From positions 4,600,001 to 4,664,000 of the forward strand of contig NC_080395.1 in NCBI RefSeq assembly GCF_030265065.1: a stretch of DNA of 64,000 nt, read 5' to 3'. The position numbers were made by a program, and so were the translations under genes. Source of the stretch: Corythoichthys intestinalis (lineage: Eukaryota > Chordata > Actinopteri > Syngnathiformes > Syngnathidae). Positions 1-10,879 of this stretch are shown here, piece by piece. The stretch's first letter is position 1. Every line of letters begins with the position of its first letter. The notes beneath the pieces were generated by a model that ran no database searches, was not told the DNA's origin, and saw nothing but the letters and a program-made list of their open reading frames with translations.

Positions 1-69
1 ACAGCAGCAGTGATTCTTTTTGTTAGTTGACCGGATTCATTGAAGATTATGAATTGAAGGACTCCTTAC

Positions 70-243
70 TTGAGGATTTTCAAGATGCAGTGTGGGCTGG
101 CCAGTCCTTTCGAGAGGATCTCAACCCCTTCATCCGACAATTTGTTCCACATCAGGTCCAGCTCTTGTAGATGGGAGGAGGTTACCTTGAGAGCCTCAGC
201 CAATGAAACACATCCTTTACTGGTGATCTTGCAGTGTGTCAGA
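70..243 (-). CDS. NLR leucine-rich repeat exon (unit A, second LRR exon)
   Basis: This is a 174-base exon read on the minus strand. It is bounded by an acceptor (ttgcag before 243) and a donor GTAAGG (after 70). It starts with one base of a codon and ends with two, the phase of all LRR exons here. It encodes about one and a half repeats of the ribonuclease-inhibitor type, with the core HLQELDLMWNKLSDEGVEIL and the ending SPHCILKIL. In fish NLRC3-like proteins such exons form the ligand-sensing or autoinhibitory C-terminal solenoid. It lies downstream of the NACHT exon at 4784-6608 and the LRR exon at 3480-3650. The gene continues past the left edge, so later exons are not visible. Its counterpart in unit B is 33878-34051. 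Confidence 0.85.
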
Positions 244-600
244 CTGCAACAAATGAGACAATTGCCTGAAGTCCAAAATGGAACATTGGTTCAACTGATG
301 AAGGTTCTGCTGAAAGTAACATCGTTGTGCTGTCCTCACAACACGTGACATGTGTTGCTCTACAGCCAGCCGCAGCGAACCAAAAAATGAAACTCTCCAG
401 AGACAAGGCGTACTTTTCTTGGGTTTACGGAGGTCTCAAATTGTTTGTTGGTAACTAAAATACAAATGAATACATTCAAAATGTAATATCTTCTACGTGT
501 GAGTAGCTTAGCACAAACACAACAGAATCTCTCAGTGAAATCAATGGATAGTGAAAAAGTTCGCCTCAAACAAAAAATATATTTTTCAAACTCAATATAC

Positions 601-2050
601 AAACGAAAAACTTAAAAAAGACGAAGGTTAGCCTAGGCTTAGCTGGCAGAGCAAGTTCGTCGATGTTACTTTTAAGCCTCACAGGCGCTGAGGAACATGC
701 TTGAAAAGAGAAAATGTTGGCGTCACAGATCACTAATTGCGGCAGATGCTCTGGCCCTCGGCATAAATGCACATTCACTGGAAAAGGATAGGTCTCACTC
801 CCAACGCTTTTCAGATGAAACCTTTGGACAACAATATTTACATTTTAACTAACTTATGGCGGAAAACACAGACAAGACTGAAAAAGCAGTGTCTGCTCTT
901 GCACTCCTCTTTAAAAGAAACTGCTGTATTTGAAGCCAAAACAACTGTTGTGTTTGATAGAACTATATGTCTATATGCTGCCATAGCAGATTCATGGCGC
1001 ATTAAGCTCCCGAACTACTTTTAATTTGGCATTTTTACCCTCAAAACCCGCGTTTACAGACGTCGCGCAACCATTTTTGTTTTAACCCAGTCATGAAAAC
1101 AAGGCAAGTAATTATATTTATTATTCAAAATTTCTTTCATTTTTAGCTTGGAATTATTCATTGATGTTTAATATTTTGTTTAAAAAAAAAACGACTTTAA
1201 AAAATTACTCGCATATTTTAAACACTTAAACAAATTACGTCACAATGAAAAAAATGGCGTCTGTTAAAAAGTCATGGATATCTACCTCATAACTATCGCT
1301 GAATTGTATCGATTTTGTTACTGTTGCATTTTCCTTGACATGTTAGATGATAAATAATCAATCCAAACAAAGAAAAAATGAAAAAAAAAAAAGTTTAAAA
1401 GGGTTAATATATGAATAAGAAAATCTCGACCACTCCTTGATGTCTGCGATTTTGTTGCAACCATAAAATCCCCCCAAAATCCAGCTGTGTCTTGACACTC
1501 AGTGATACATGCGACATGGAGTTTTTGGATGGAAACAAGATAAGTACGCGATAATATCTTGTTAAAGTCATGGCGTCTGTAATTCTGCTCTCGCGTGCTC
1601 TCACCTCTAGATAGGGTTTTGGACGGGAGGGCATTTAAAAAAAAAAAAGCCCTCCCGTCCAAAATCTCGCCCCCAAAAATGTAGATTTTAAGCTTTCCAA
1701 TGATGTACATGCACATGCATATCGGACAATTTTGAAATTTGGCCGAAATGGGGCTCTCAGAGCGGAACTTCAAGTCACATGAGTGTTTTCCGCCTTATAA
1801 AATTTTAACTAACTTATTAACTTAGTAATTTTTTTATCATTTTAACACAAAGGCATTACAGTCGTGTCTGCCTTTTCCTTGACTAATACAGGGTTTATTC
1901 GGGTGATTAAAAAGCATTAAAAGTCATGAAATGGATGTTGTGAAAATTCAGGCCTTAAAAAGCATGAAACTAAATGTTTGAGGGATGAAAAATTATGTAA
2001 ACGTGACGGGAAAAAATTTGGGGGGGAATGGAAATGAGATAGTTTCCTGA
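601..2050. other. Block present only in duplicate A; no gene recognised
   Basis: Unit B lacks this stretch: its sequence passes almost directly from the equivalent of 600 to the equivalent of 2055. About 1845-2050 resembles the intron sequence that follows other LRR exons (compare 24840-25010 and 29690-29830). The rest, 601-1840, is AT-rich. Only short open frames are present, none resembling a known protein, and I see no convincing terminal repeats or target duplication. It is either an insertion in A or a loss in B. Confidence 0.5.
1617..1664. repeat. Perfect 16-base inverted repeat with A-rich loop
   Basis: The arm ttttggacgggagggc at 1617-1632 is repeated as its exact reverse complement at 1649-1664. 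A 16-base loop that is almost all A separates the arms. Transcribed, it would form a strong hairpin. No coding context supports a regulatory role. Confidence 0.8.
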
Positions 2051-3479
2051 AGTCGGGAAAGGAACCTGGTGAAATTGATGAGGGTTCTGCTCAAAGTCAA
2101 ATTATGTCTCCCTCGGGCCAAAATATACCAGCCGCGTTGACAGCGTGCTCCGCAGTATGTCAAAAATTGGCAAAACATACCGGCTGCGCACAGCTGCGGT
2201 CCGGCAACTCCGTCCCGTCGTGACCTCTCGCGTAATCGCGCATGATAATGTGGCATTAAAAACCACGACAAACACACGGAGTCTGTACTCATCAGAGAAG
2301 CAGAGATAGAGGTGCACTTGATTTGACTGAACAATTTTTTTCCCGATTTTTTTTTTGCTTTTATCATGAGTTTGTGACACTATTTCTGTTTTAAATTTCA
2401 TAACTTGCATAATAACTCAACATCCATCCTCATAGCTTCTGCTGTGGACACCATGCAGCTTCCTTTTTATTGTTGTCTTAGAAAATGTCAGGGAAGCTCA
2501 AGTTTGAACTCCAAGTGTTATCTCGATAGCGGAATTAGAGAAATGAATACGACCCCAACCATGGATTGATTTTCTTCGAAGACTTTAGGTACAAGAGCTC
2601 TCGGGTACAGACACAGAGCCACGCCCGAAGCGCCTCTCTGCATGCGGACAAAAGAGAAATGCAGGGCATTCCTCTATTTATGGATTGACATCATAGAAAC
2701 AAAACCGAAACTTACTAAGAAACGAAACTCATCGTCTCGCAAACTTGGGTATTTTTCCATACAAAAACATCTTTGAGCTGAGACCTTGAACACCGGTCCC
2801 GGCTAGAACGAAGATAAGAAACCACAGTCCTCCCTGGTATTCATTCAGGCAATATTGAAAAACACAGGAACATAACAGTCCATATTTGGGCATATTGTGA
2901 TACAGTCTACAGTAGTCAAGGCCATGAGAAGGCACACTCAAACAGGTTCTTTATGCTAGAATGTTCTCATGCAAGCATAACAAAAGCATACAAAACATAA
3001 TGTGTAATGGTTGTGTTTTAAGCATGAATAAAATTCTCTCACAGAAAAATGATCTGCTGCATCATAAATCCCATAGTGACTTTCCACCTCCATGATGAAG
3101 GGCTCTTTGTCCATGTTCGCAGGTGTTTTAACCGTGAATAATCAACTGGGCTGTTGACTCCAGGCCTTGCGCCGCCCATTTTGACGGATACATCTCTGGC
3201 AAAAATAGAAAATAGCCTAAACCCATCCGGCGGGCTCCGGGACGCATGGTCCGCAGACAGTCCGGAGCACTGACGCGGCCGCTATACTTTGAACAATAGG
3301 ATAAAATGGAAACGGATTGGGTTCAGCGCAATATCTTGCAAGACTGGGACTGAAGACGCTTTCTCTATATTTTGACCCTTAACTTTGGCTAGTAGCAGCA
3401 GTGATTCATTAGATAAATCAACCGTATCCGCGGAAGATTACGAACTGGAGGTAGATTTCTAAGTGGAAGAGCTCCTTAC

Positions 3480-3650
3480 TTGAGGACTTCTAAGTTGCAG
3501 TGTGGGCTGGCCAGTCCTTTTGAGAGAATCTCAACCCCCTCGTCAGACAGATGGTTTGAGCTCAGGTCCAGATGCCTCAGGTTGGATGGAGAACTGAGAA
3601 CGGAAGCCAGCAGATGACAGCTGCCTTTGTCCAGGCGACAGTGTCTTAGA
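3480..3650 (-). CDS. NLR leucine-rich repeat exon (unit A, first LRR exon after NACHT)
   Basis: This 171-base exon on the minus strand has acceptor tctccag before 3650 and donor GTAAGG after 3480. It reads on from the split codon left by the NACHT exon (GT plus T). Its text, with RLDKGSCHLLASVLSSPSNL then LRHLDLSSNHLSDEGVEIL, is the ribonuclease-inhibitor LRR type that usually directly follows the NACHT exon in fish NLRC3-like genes. It is one codon shorter than the other LRR exons and of a distinct subtype, lacking the GCVSLAEALK segment. The counterpart in unit B is 35823-35993. The copies differ by only a few bases. Confidence 0.87.
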
Positions 3651-4783
3651 CTGGAGAATACAGGAAGGAGGAAGTCATGAGAGTGAGCCAAACCTAACTT
3701 CTGCTGACTTTAGTATGGTGCTTTGAAAAATAATAATAGATTTTATGTCAAGATACAAAACAAGACAACAACAAAATAAAGAGCAAATGACAAAATCCAA
3801 AGACATTATGCATTTTATTTTCCCGTGATAATATCACCGACATTACTTCTGCTGGATGGACGCAGTGTTTGTTTTGGATGTCGTCAAGAAGGACGTTCAT
3901 CTCATACAACCACGATGGCTGAATTGTAGTCTTTTTCTTTTCTTTTTTTTTTTCAAGATTATAGATTGGATTTAACCCAAATTTTGACCCATTTGAGATT
4001 TTTCAAGATGTTGAATTTCCTACTGTTTCAGGATGAACTTTAGGTAAACCTGTTACACTGACACAGCTTTTTGTTTGCAATTTCTTACCGTCTTTACTTA
4101 TGTCAATGACTTAGTTGGAGCATTACACACATTGAAATTAGGGTTAGGCAGCAATTAAATGTGTTCATATCGAGTAATAGCATGAAGTCTTTGCAATGAA
4201 TCACACTGTCATTATTACTTCAAAAGTAGCAATAGACGTGGTTATAAAGTTATCTTTCTTATCATCCAAACAGCCACGAGTCAACCTTGCCATCAGTGCC
4301 AACCATTTCCGGTTTCTTAACTTACTCACTCCCAGACATTTTTCAGAAACCATCGCCTTTTGTTCATTTGCAATGATTTTGGCTTATCTGACAAGCACCA
4401 CAGAATACTGTGTCTGATGGCTTAACAAACTTAAAAAAAGAGCAAGTATACTCCTATGTTTCATCATGAAAAGTTTTTCTATTCTGTTCCATTCTTCAGT
4501 TACATATAAGCGGTTGAAGATCATCAATTCTTGTTTCTATACATTAATGGTCGCGGACTAAAGTGTTCCAAAAAATTTATGAACACGTCTTTGGGAGTGA
4601 ATGAGTTCATTTTGTTTTGTTTTCAGATTTGTTGTCACGTTTTCCTAAAAGCAATTTTTTTACATTTGGTTTTTTTGTGTGATTTCCATTCGTTTTTTTA
4701 TTTTAAAATTCATCTGTTTTATGATTTTTGTTTCGTAATTTGTAGTTGTTTTTCGCACTTTTACTTCACTTTAGAGAACTTAC
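3651..4783 (-). other. Intron between NACHT and first LRR exon
   Basis: No gene is seen. The part to about 4150 is shared with unit B (to 36497). Part of 4260-4420 belongs to a dispersed fish repeat also present near 27030-27120. The rest is AT-rich and featureless. Confidence 0.6.
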
Positions 4784-6608
4784 ACTGATTTTTGAGAGGC
4801 CTTGACCACCAACAGCAGCTTCTCGAGCCCCAATCGCGATGGACTGTATCTAAACAGATCAAAGGACTTCATGGTTTTGTCGTCTGTAAGTAAGAAGAAG
4901 GCCAGAGCCGACCACATGTCATTTGACATTTGACGCCTGGACAAACGACCTGAAACTAGTTGATACTGGATCTGCTTCAGCAAGGAGTCGTCCTTCAGCT
5001 CGTTTAGGCAGTAGAACAATTTGACATTCTTTTCTGGAGTGTTCTGTTTGATCCTTTCCTTGATCAACTCGACTGTCTTTGACTTGCTTTGCCCGCAGCC
5101 TTGAGGAGCCTTCAGCAGTTCCCCCACTAGTTCCTGGTTGCAAGGCAAGGAAAGGCCAAAGAGGAAGCTGAGGAATAGGTCCAGGTTTCCTTCACTCTCC
5201 GAGGCTTTCTGGAGAGCTGACTTGTGGACCACAGTGATTGTCTTCTCCTCAACAGGCATGAAAATTTCTTCCCGCCCTGAACCATCCAGTACATTCTTTT
5301 TGTCGTGGAAGAGGCTCATCATCACGTACAGTGCAGCCAGATACTCTTGGATGGTCAGGTGAATGAACTGAAACATCTTCTGTTTGTTTCTACTGAGCGG
5401 AGGGACCTCCTTAAAGACCTCAGTGAATATTCCGGAGTGTTTTGCAGCTTGGCCGTAATCAAAACCGCTATCCGCCAGGTCCTTCTCGTAGAAGATCTGA
5501 CAGTTATTCATGGTGTGTTCAAAGGCCAATTTGGCGAGCGCTTTCACGTCAGGGATGTACTTATTTGTATTTCTCTCCTTGAAGTTTTGCAGGTGAAGAC
5601 CTATAAGCGCTGAGTACATGTAAGTCAGCGTTGTGGGAAGCTCTCCCTCCTTCCTTTTGTCCAAATGATCCTGAATAACTGTTGCGGTGAGCCAGCAGAA
5701 GATGGGAATGTGGCACATGATGAAGATGGTGCGAGATTTCCGAATGTGCTCAATGAAGCGCTCCTCGTTTGGAAACCTTTTCCTGAAGTACTCCAGCCTC
5801 TGGGAATCGCTGAATCCTCGCACCTTTGTTCTGCTGTCGATGAGGTCGGAGGGGATGTCGCGGGCTGCCGCGGGCCGCGTGGTGATCCAAACCCTGGCGC
5901 AGGGAAGCAGCTTCCCATTGATGAGATTGGCCAGCAGTTCCTCCAGCGGGTAGCTTTCCCTCATATCCATTTCCACTTTCCTCACTTTCTTCAAGTCGAT
6001 TTTGAAGTTGCACTCGTCCAGTCCGTCGAGGATAAACAAGATCTTGATCCCGCTGCTTTCAAAGTCCCGTTTCCCAGAAGTTTTCAGGTCGACAAATATA
6101 TTGTTCAGTCTCTCGCTCATGTGCCTGTCTCCGCAGACAAAAGTTTGGATCAGCTCAGCCAACGTAAATCTCTCCCCTTTCTCCATGTTTAACTCGCGGA
6201 AGGTGAAAGGAAATATGAAGTCCACGTCCTGGTTAGTACTACCGCTGGCCCAGTCCGACACAAACTTTTGAACCAAGAAGGATTTCCCAATTCCTGCAAA
6301 GCCAATGGTGAGAAGTGTGCGTATCGGGCGGGTCTTCCCATCATGGTTTTTGAAGATATCGCACGGCAGGATAGACTGCTTGGCCGCGGCGGCACACGTC
6401 TCCATCTGGAGGACCTCATGCCGCCCGTCTGGGCTGACGTCTGCCCCGTAGGTGACGTCTAGCTGCGTGTAGACGTCCTCCAGGGGCTGCTGCTGCCAGC
6501 GCTCGGTGTTGCCCTCAGAAGCAAACCTGTATAAACGCCGCAGGTTTTCTTGGAGCTCCGTCTTCAATATGGCAATCTGATCGTCATCGTGGACGGAGAA
6601 GTCGGCGC
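4784..6608 (-). CDS. FISNA-NACHT exon of an NLRC3-like fish NLR
   Basis: This is a single 1825-base open exon, the usual size for the large exon of fish-expanded NLR genes. The acceptor tttcttgcag precedes 6608 and the donor GTAAGT follows 4784. Counting from the first exon residue, a FISNA region (about 8-80, with RRLYRFASEGN and DVTYGADVSP) is followed by NACHT. The Walker A loop GFAGIGKS is at about 103-110 and Walker B LFILDGLDEC at about 191-200. WITTRPAAAR, the sensor-1 region, is at about 241-250. Winged-helix and helical regions then run to the end, including FIHLTIQEYLAALYVM. No stop or frameshift is seen. The family binds ATP/ADP and oligomerises in the cytosol for innate immune signalling. 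The start phase (two bases) fits the pyrin exon at 15931-16186, about 9.3 kb upstream. The intron between them is packed with transposons. The ligand cannot be inferred. Confidence 0.93.
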
Positions 6609-7160
6609 CTGCAAGAAAGCAGCAGTGACAGCAGTTTAGGACAAAACAGTTCCATTCCACAGCTAAATATTTATTGACAGATTATGAAGTTACATTATTA
6701 TTAGGGCTGTCAAACGATTCAAATTTTTAATCGAGTTAATTCCAGCTTAAAAATTAATTAATCGCAATTTAAGAGCAATTGCAGAGTTTCGGGCAAAAAA
6801 CTTTTATTTTGAAAACAGAGGTTCTTCCGACGAAATGCGGGGATGAGAAAAGTACAAACAGAAAGCGCTTCAACGGAGGAATGAGTCAGGATGACTAGAA
6901 ACAAAAAACTTCAAACACAAAGCACTCCAAAAAGGGAGGAAAGGTAACAACATAAAATGCCCCAAAAAGAGGACAAAGTCAGGATTACTATGATCAAAAT
7001 TTATAAACACAAAGCGCTCCAAATGGAGGATAGATATAGAGGATTACTATGAAAGCTATGACAAAAGGCTGCTGTGACTTACTTGAGTACAAAGACACTT
7101 CTGCACAGGACAAGGGAAACTAAGGCAACACAGGAGGTAATGGGGAACAGGCGGAAACAA
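6609..7160. repeat. AT-rich transposon end and degenerate tandem repeats in the NACHT-upstream intron
   Basis: About 6702-6780 reads 'agggctgtcaaacgattcaa' and onward, rich in ATTAATTAATCG words, a common fish DNA-transposon terminus. From about 6840 to 7060 a loose unit recurs, with words such as caaacacaaagc, gctccaaaaaggagga and gtcaggattactatga. Spacing is roughly 70-90 bases and copies are imperfect. No gene is seen. Confidence 0.55.
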
Positions 7161-7294
7161 TAGGCCCTACTCACGTGATGTCACAGCCACGCCCCCAGGC
7201 CATGCTGTCCGTCAACTCGTCGTTGTAATGCATTGCCACTACGTATATTCCTCCTATTATTGTGTGTTTCTCTGCTCGTTAACACTAATAATCA

Positions 7295-7474
7295 AAATGG
7301 TGAAGGCGTGTGTGGCGGTCGGTTGCAAAAACAGAGAAGATGGACGCAGAGACTTGAATTTTTACCGTATTCCGAGAGACCCGGAGAGGAGAGCTAGATG
7401 GACTGCTGCAATTCGACGGGAAAACTGGACACCAAACGATCACCACAGATTATGTAGCAGTCATTTTATATCTG
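7295..7474 (+). CDS. THAP-type zinc-finger exon of transposon copy 1
   Basis: The ATG at 7295 opens MVKACVAVGCKNREDGRRDL. The exon ends at donor GTAAGA after 7474. Visible THAP (C2CH) features are the first Cys pair C-x4-C (CVAVGC), the FYRIPRDPERRARW segment with the invariant Trp, the Pro in ENWTP, and the second pair in RLCSSHF (C-x2-H). THAP domains bind DNA in host THAP proteins and in several DNA-transposon transposases. The exon is intact, but no downstream transposase exon remains in this copy. Nearly the same exon occurs at 9333-9510 and, damaged, at 55782-55961. Confidence 0.85.
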
Positions 7475-8139
7475 GTAAGATGCATTTAATATATATTTAG
7501 AGGGGTTTTGGCTGACAACCACAATTAAGATCATTGCTAGGCTAATCGCCGACAACATACGGTTTCAAATTCAAGATGCTTATTTCTTCTACCATCATTA
7601 TTTTTTGAATAATATTTAGCTGGTACCAAGTGAAAGAAGTTAAACAGGTGTGTCCAAACCTTTTGCAAAGGGGGCCAGATTTGGTGTGGTAAAAATGCGG
7701 GGGGCTACCTTGGCTGATTTACATAGAACAATATATTTGAAAAAATCTTTAGCAAGCCCTTCTGTGTGTCACATTTGCATTAGTTTTTTTAAATTCATAA
7801 TTTCAACAGCTCGTCTTTGTGGCGTTCTCTTTCGACACTCGGGCTCTTGCGAAATACTGCTGCTGTGAAATTAAACTAGCTTCAAGTTGCTATCATGCTG
7901 CGTATCTTCCCTGTAATGTACATGTTAGCGTGTCTTGTTGGTAATATCCTGTCACATCGAACTCTTTGAAAACAGCGACTGTCTCTTTGCAAATGAGGCA
8001 GACACAGTTGCGGATTTTATTGAAGAAATAGTACAATATCCACCTATCCTTGAAGCGTCGCAGTCAACTTTTTTTATTTATTGATTGTCGCCATTTGAGA
8101 AAATTGGAAGGGTCACACGGGGTAATGTTGCTTAGAGTG

Positions 8140-8378
8140 CTGCTCTTGAAGTCTTTCAAAGTTTCGTGAGAATAGGCTGATTTTGTGTGGACAAGATAGT
8201 TGTAGATTTTAGGGTAGCAGATGTCAGGCAGAGACGTTAAAGACAACGGGTCGAAAAATATCGATTTAGGCAACAAATATGGATCTGGCGAATGGATAGA
8301 CTTAAGCTTTTCCACATAACGCCTTTTATGCAATGCATCCAGTGAGTTTACAGCGTCTGAAAGCACTGGGGCTTCCAT
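8140..8378 (-). pseudogene. Fragment of YqaJ-protein-like N-terminal exon (transposon copy 1)
   Basis: The minus-strand frame starts MEAPVLSDAVNSLDALHKRR and continues through SPDPYLLPKS, FFDPLS and YNYLVHTKSAYSHETLKDFKS. It then departs from the sister copies, which go on to LEAYKCYVAGWVKQVLVHE. The segment resembles the N-terminal part of fish transposon proteins that end in a YqaJ-type nuclease domain. That domain is not present here, so the link is by remembered similarity only. The exon is truncated at its 3' end and cannot make the full product. Confidence 0.55.
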
Positions 8379-8588
8379 GAATTGCTCTATAAACTTAACG
8401 ACTAATTGAAAACAATGGGAATAGGTCTAAAAAATGATGGACAATATGGTGGCCGGAAACAGCGACACGCCCATTTTGTGACATAGGTGAGTAGGGTCTA
8501 TAGAGCCTACCCACGTACCACGTGTTCGCTGTAGGGTTCCGCCCACTTGTCCGTCAAAACGACTCTGTATTAGCATTGTTTTCAATTG

Positions 8589-8925
8589 ATGGCGCAATTT
8601 AAAATGCATTTCATGGAAGACCCGGTGCTGTCTGATGCCGCAAACTCACTGGATCTGTTGCATAAAAGGCGTTATGAGGAAAAGCTTCGTTCTATACAGT
8701 CGCCAGATCCATATTTGATGCCTAAATCGATGATTTTTGACCGGCTGCCTTCGCCGTCTCTGCCTGACCCTGATATGTACAACTATCTTGTCCACACAAA
8801 ATCAGCCTATTCTCACGAAAGTTTGAAAAACTTTAAGAGCTTGGAGGCTTATAAATGCTACGTTGCTGGTTGGGTGAAACAGGTCCTCGTACACGAAAAT
8901 TCGGCAGGAATCTTGTGCTCGGAAG
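8589..8925 (+). CDS. YqaJ-protein-like N-terminal exon (transposon copy 2)
   Basis: The open frame from ATG 8589 (MAQFKMHFMEDPVLSDAANS) reads to donor GTGAGT after 8925. It includes HKRRYEEKLRSIQSPDPYLM, MYNYLVHTKSAYSHESLKNF and YVAGWVKQVLVHEN. It looks like the first coding exon of the second protein of a THAP-bearing fish transposon family. That protein family ends in a YqaJ-type nuclease domain, which is not present here. The exon is intact but isolated. The start could also be the downstream ATG of MHFMED. Confidence 0.6.
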
Positions 8926-9332
8926 GTGAGTTACGAAATTTTCAATTCAAAATCTTTTGTTCTTGCTAACATCCACTGTCAAGTCTAATGTATTTCATGT
9001 CGTTTGTCAATGGAGTTAAGGCTTTTAATGTTTATATGGTTTAGCGATAGAACTCTCACGACATACATACGTGTATGTTGTCGGCGATTAGCCTAGCAAT
9101 GATCTTAATTGTGGTTATTTGTCAGCCCCGTAGACGAGGCCAGTTTCTTTCACTTGGTACCAGCTAAATATTATTCAAAAAATAACGATGGTGGAAGAAA
9201 GGGAAGTCACAAACATCTTGAATTTGAAACTATGTCGTACTACGTCGTATGTTGTCGGCGATTAGCCTAGCAATGATCTTAATTGTGGTTGTCAGGCCAA
9301 AACTCTCTAAATATATAGTAAATGCATCTTAC

Positions 9333-9510
9333 CGGATATAAAATGACTACTACATAGTCTGTGGTGATTTTTTGGTGTCCAGTTTTCACGTCGAATTGCA
9401 GCCATCCATTTCGCTCTGCTCTTTGGATCCCTCGGAATACGGTAAAACTTCAAGTCTCTCCGTCCATCTTCTCTGTTAGTGCAACCAACTGCCACACACG
9501 CCTTCACCAT
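9333..9510 (-). CDS. THAP-type zinc-finger exon of transposon copy 2
   Basis: On the minus strand ATG 9510 opens MVKACVAVGCTNREDGRRDL. RIPRDPKSRAKW, ENWTP and RLCSSHF follow, and donor GTAAGA comes after 9333. All C2CH residues are present, so the zinc finger looks functional as a domain. It differs from the copy at 7295-7474 at a few residues. It would be the DNA-binding N-terminus of the element's transposase; the rest of that gene is absent. Confidence 0.83.
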
Positions 9511-10408
9511 TTTGATTATTAATGTTCGGGAGCAGAAAAACACGCCGTAAATAGGAGAAATGTACGTAGCCGTAACAGGTTAACACTATGTTTTGACGGA
9601 CAAGTGGGCGGTACCACGTGAGTTGTGACGTCACGTGGGTAGGCTCTATAGGTGATTAGGTGACCAGAGGAAGGGCAAGTACGCAGACACGAGGAGGGTG
9701 AAGCCTTCAAAATAAAACAGGAAATGACATGACATGACAAGAGCTCCAAGTAGTGACGGGATATCCATTCCGGTTTGTTCAGTAAAAAGACTCGTTCAAA
9801 CAAATCGTTCACCGAATCGTTCGCACCCCTCATCTCCCCACCAACGCCCGCCCAAATTAATAATTCAGTTAGTGAACGGGAAGTGACGTTTTCAAACGAA
9901 TGACCAAAGATCGCTTAGCAATATAACTGAACGGGAAATGACATTGCCTGGTCCCTCCCCATCTTGCACGCAGGCTCCTCATTGGCCGCTCGTTGTAGAT
10001 TCAGAAGTGAGTGACGGACAATATCATTCTTTTTTTGCCTCGTCTAACTCAGGCCCGGATCTAGGTTTACCCACCAGAGTGGGCACCAAGAAAACTTGAG
10101 GGGGCACCCCCAATGCAGGCTTTTTTTTTTACCCTCTCGGGGCTTGGGACCGGCGCAAGTAGGACACTGGCTTGTGTCCCGTTGAGGCAGCATTAATTTT
10201 TTGGGGGTTTGTTTTTTGTTTTTTTTCATTCATCTATCTACTTATTCTCGCACTCGGCGTGATGTCACGATGAAGTCATCATGCATAGCAACGTGTCGCC
10301 ATTTTGAGATGGAGACAAGCACAGGTAAACTTCCGTAGACAAACGTTGTCTGAAATTCATATATTTCAGCTGTGTTTTGCATCTTTTTTTCATAAAAACT
10401 TCTTAAAC

Positions 10409-10660
10409 ATGACTTATTATCACGAGTCACTGCCGAAAGACGCGAGGAGGCGATACGACTTAAAATTAGTGTGTATTGGCCTGCAAATCCGCTCATACAA
10501 AGTCGCAGCTGATAACTGGATAAACGATCCAAAGGAATTGCCAGCAGTGGAGTGGACGAACTTTACTCATTGTCTGCATAGTCCAGCTCTTTTTCTCGCG
10601 TTCGGGAACTCATGGGTACTACATAGCGACAAATGGCTATTTGTAAACCACATAGCATGA
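10409..10660 (+). pseudogene. YqaJ-protein-like N-terminal fragment in nested element
   Basis: The frame starts MTYYHESLPKDARRRYDLKL and includes NDPKELPAVEWTNFTHCL before running to a stop. SLPxxARxRYxxKL followed by LPxV and a hydrophobic stretch recalls the same N-terminal region as the HKRRYEEKLRSI exons at 8589 and 55209, but in a different family member. No splice donor clearly ends it and no nuclease domain is visible. The assignment is by pattern only. Confidence 0.4.
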
Positions 10661-10879
10661 CAGGTTTGAACCATTTTAGTGATTTTTTGATAAAACACGA
10701 ACGCAACTCTCTCGTCGAGAAACAACGATGACACCCGCCTGGACCTTTTGTTTCCTTGTTATGACGTCTCCGCCCCATTCGGCTGTTTCCGGAACACTTT
10801 CGGAAATGTTCGTCATTTTCGATCTATTTTCCATAATTGCTCATTAATGTGATTGATTTTTTTGTTAACTTTATCAATA

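Larger units (their letters stand above)
1..4150. repeat. Segmental duplication, copy A (NLR unit A 3' part)
   Basis: This stretch is a close copy of about 33808-36497 in the same orientation. Alignment by eye runs from the window start to about 600, resumes near 2050 and continues to about 4150, where the copies part just after a shared run in 'ttagggttaggca'. Exons, introns and intergenic sequence are alike, with only scattered differences, so the duplication is fairly recent. Copy A alone has the block at 601-2050. Confidence 0.85.
7163..8500 (+). mobile_element. THAP/YqaJ-like DNA transposon, copy 1 (possibly ISL2EU-type)
   Basis: Ends are inverted repeats: left GGCCCTACTCACGTG, right CACCTATG-side sequence ending GAGTAGGGTCTA. 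TA lies outside each end, suggesting a 2-base TA target duplication. A THAP exon runs inward from the left (7295-7474) and the start of a second protein gene runs inward from the right (8140-8378, minus). No transposase catalytic core is left, so it is internally deleted and non-autonomous. Elements of the ISL2EU group are known for 2-base duplications and for a second, YqaJ-nuclease-like protein. The assignment is from memory of that family and is tentative. Confidence 0.6.
8503..9648. mobile_element. THAP/YqaJ-like DNA transposon, copy 2 (head to head with copy 1)
   Basis: The left end GAGCCTACCCACGT and right end ACGTGGGTAGGCTCTA are inverted repeats. TA flanks both sides. The next 40 bases, including the word cgcccacttgtccgtcaaaa, are also inverted at both ends. 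Copy 2 is the mirror image of copy 1 and begins where copy 1 ends, sharing a TATA at 8499-8502. It carries a plus-strand YqaJ-protein-like exon (8589-8925) and a minus-strand THAP exon (9333-9510). The rest of both genes is missing, so it is a non-autonomous derivative. Confidence 0.65.

Noticed and set aside
1318-1773. Open frame of 151 codons on the minus strand
   Set aside because: Low-complexity ends, no family resemblance, and it spans the hairpin; its composition is that of AT-rich spacer.
5665-6192. Open frame on the plus strand opposite the NACHT exon
   Set aside because: It is the antisense shadow of the conserved NACHT coding sequence.
4784-6608. Missing B30.2/SPRY domain as a defect of unit A
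   Set aside because: Unit A runs off the window before its end, so presence or absence cannot be judged.
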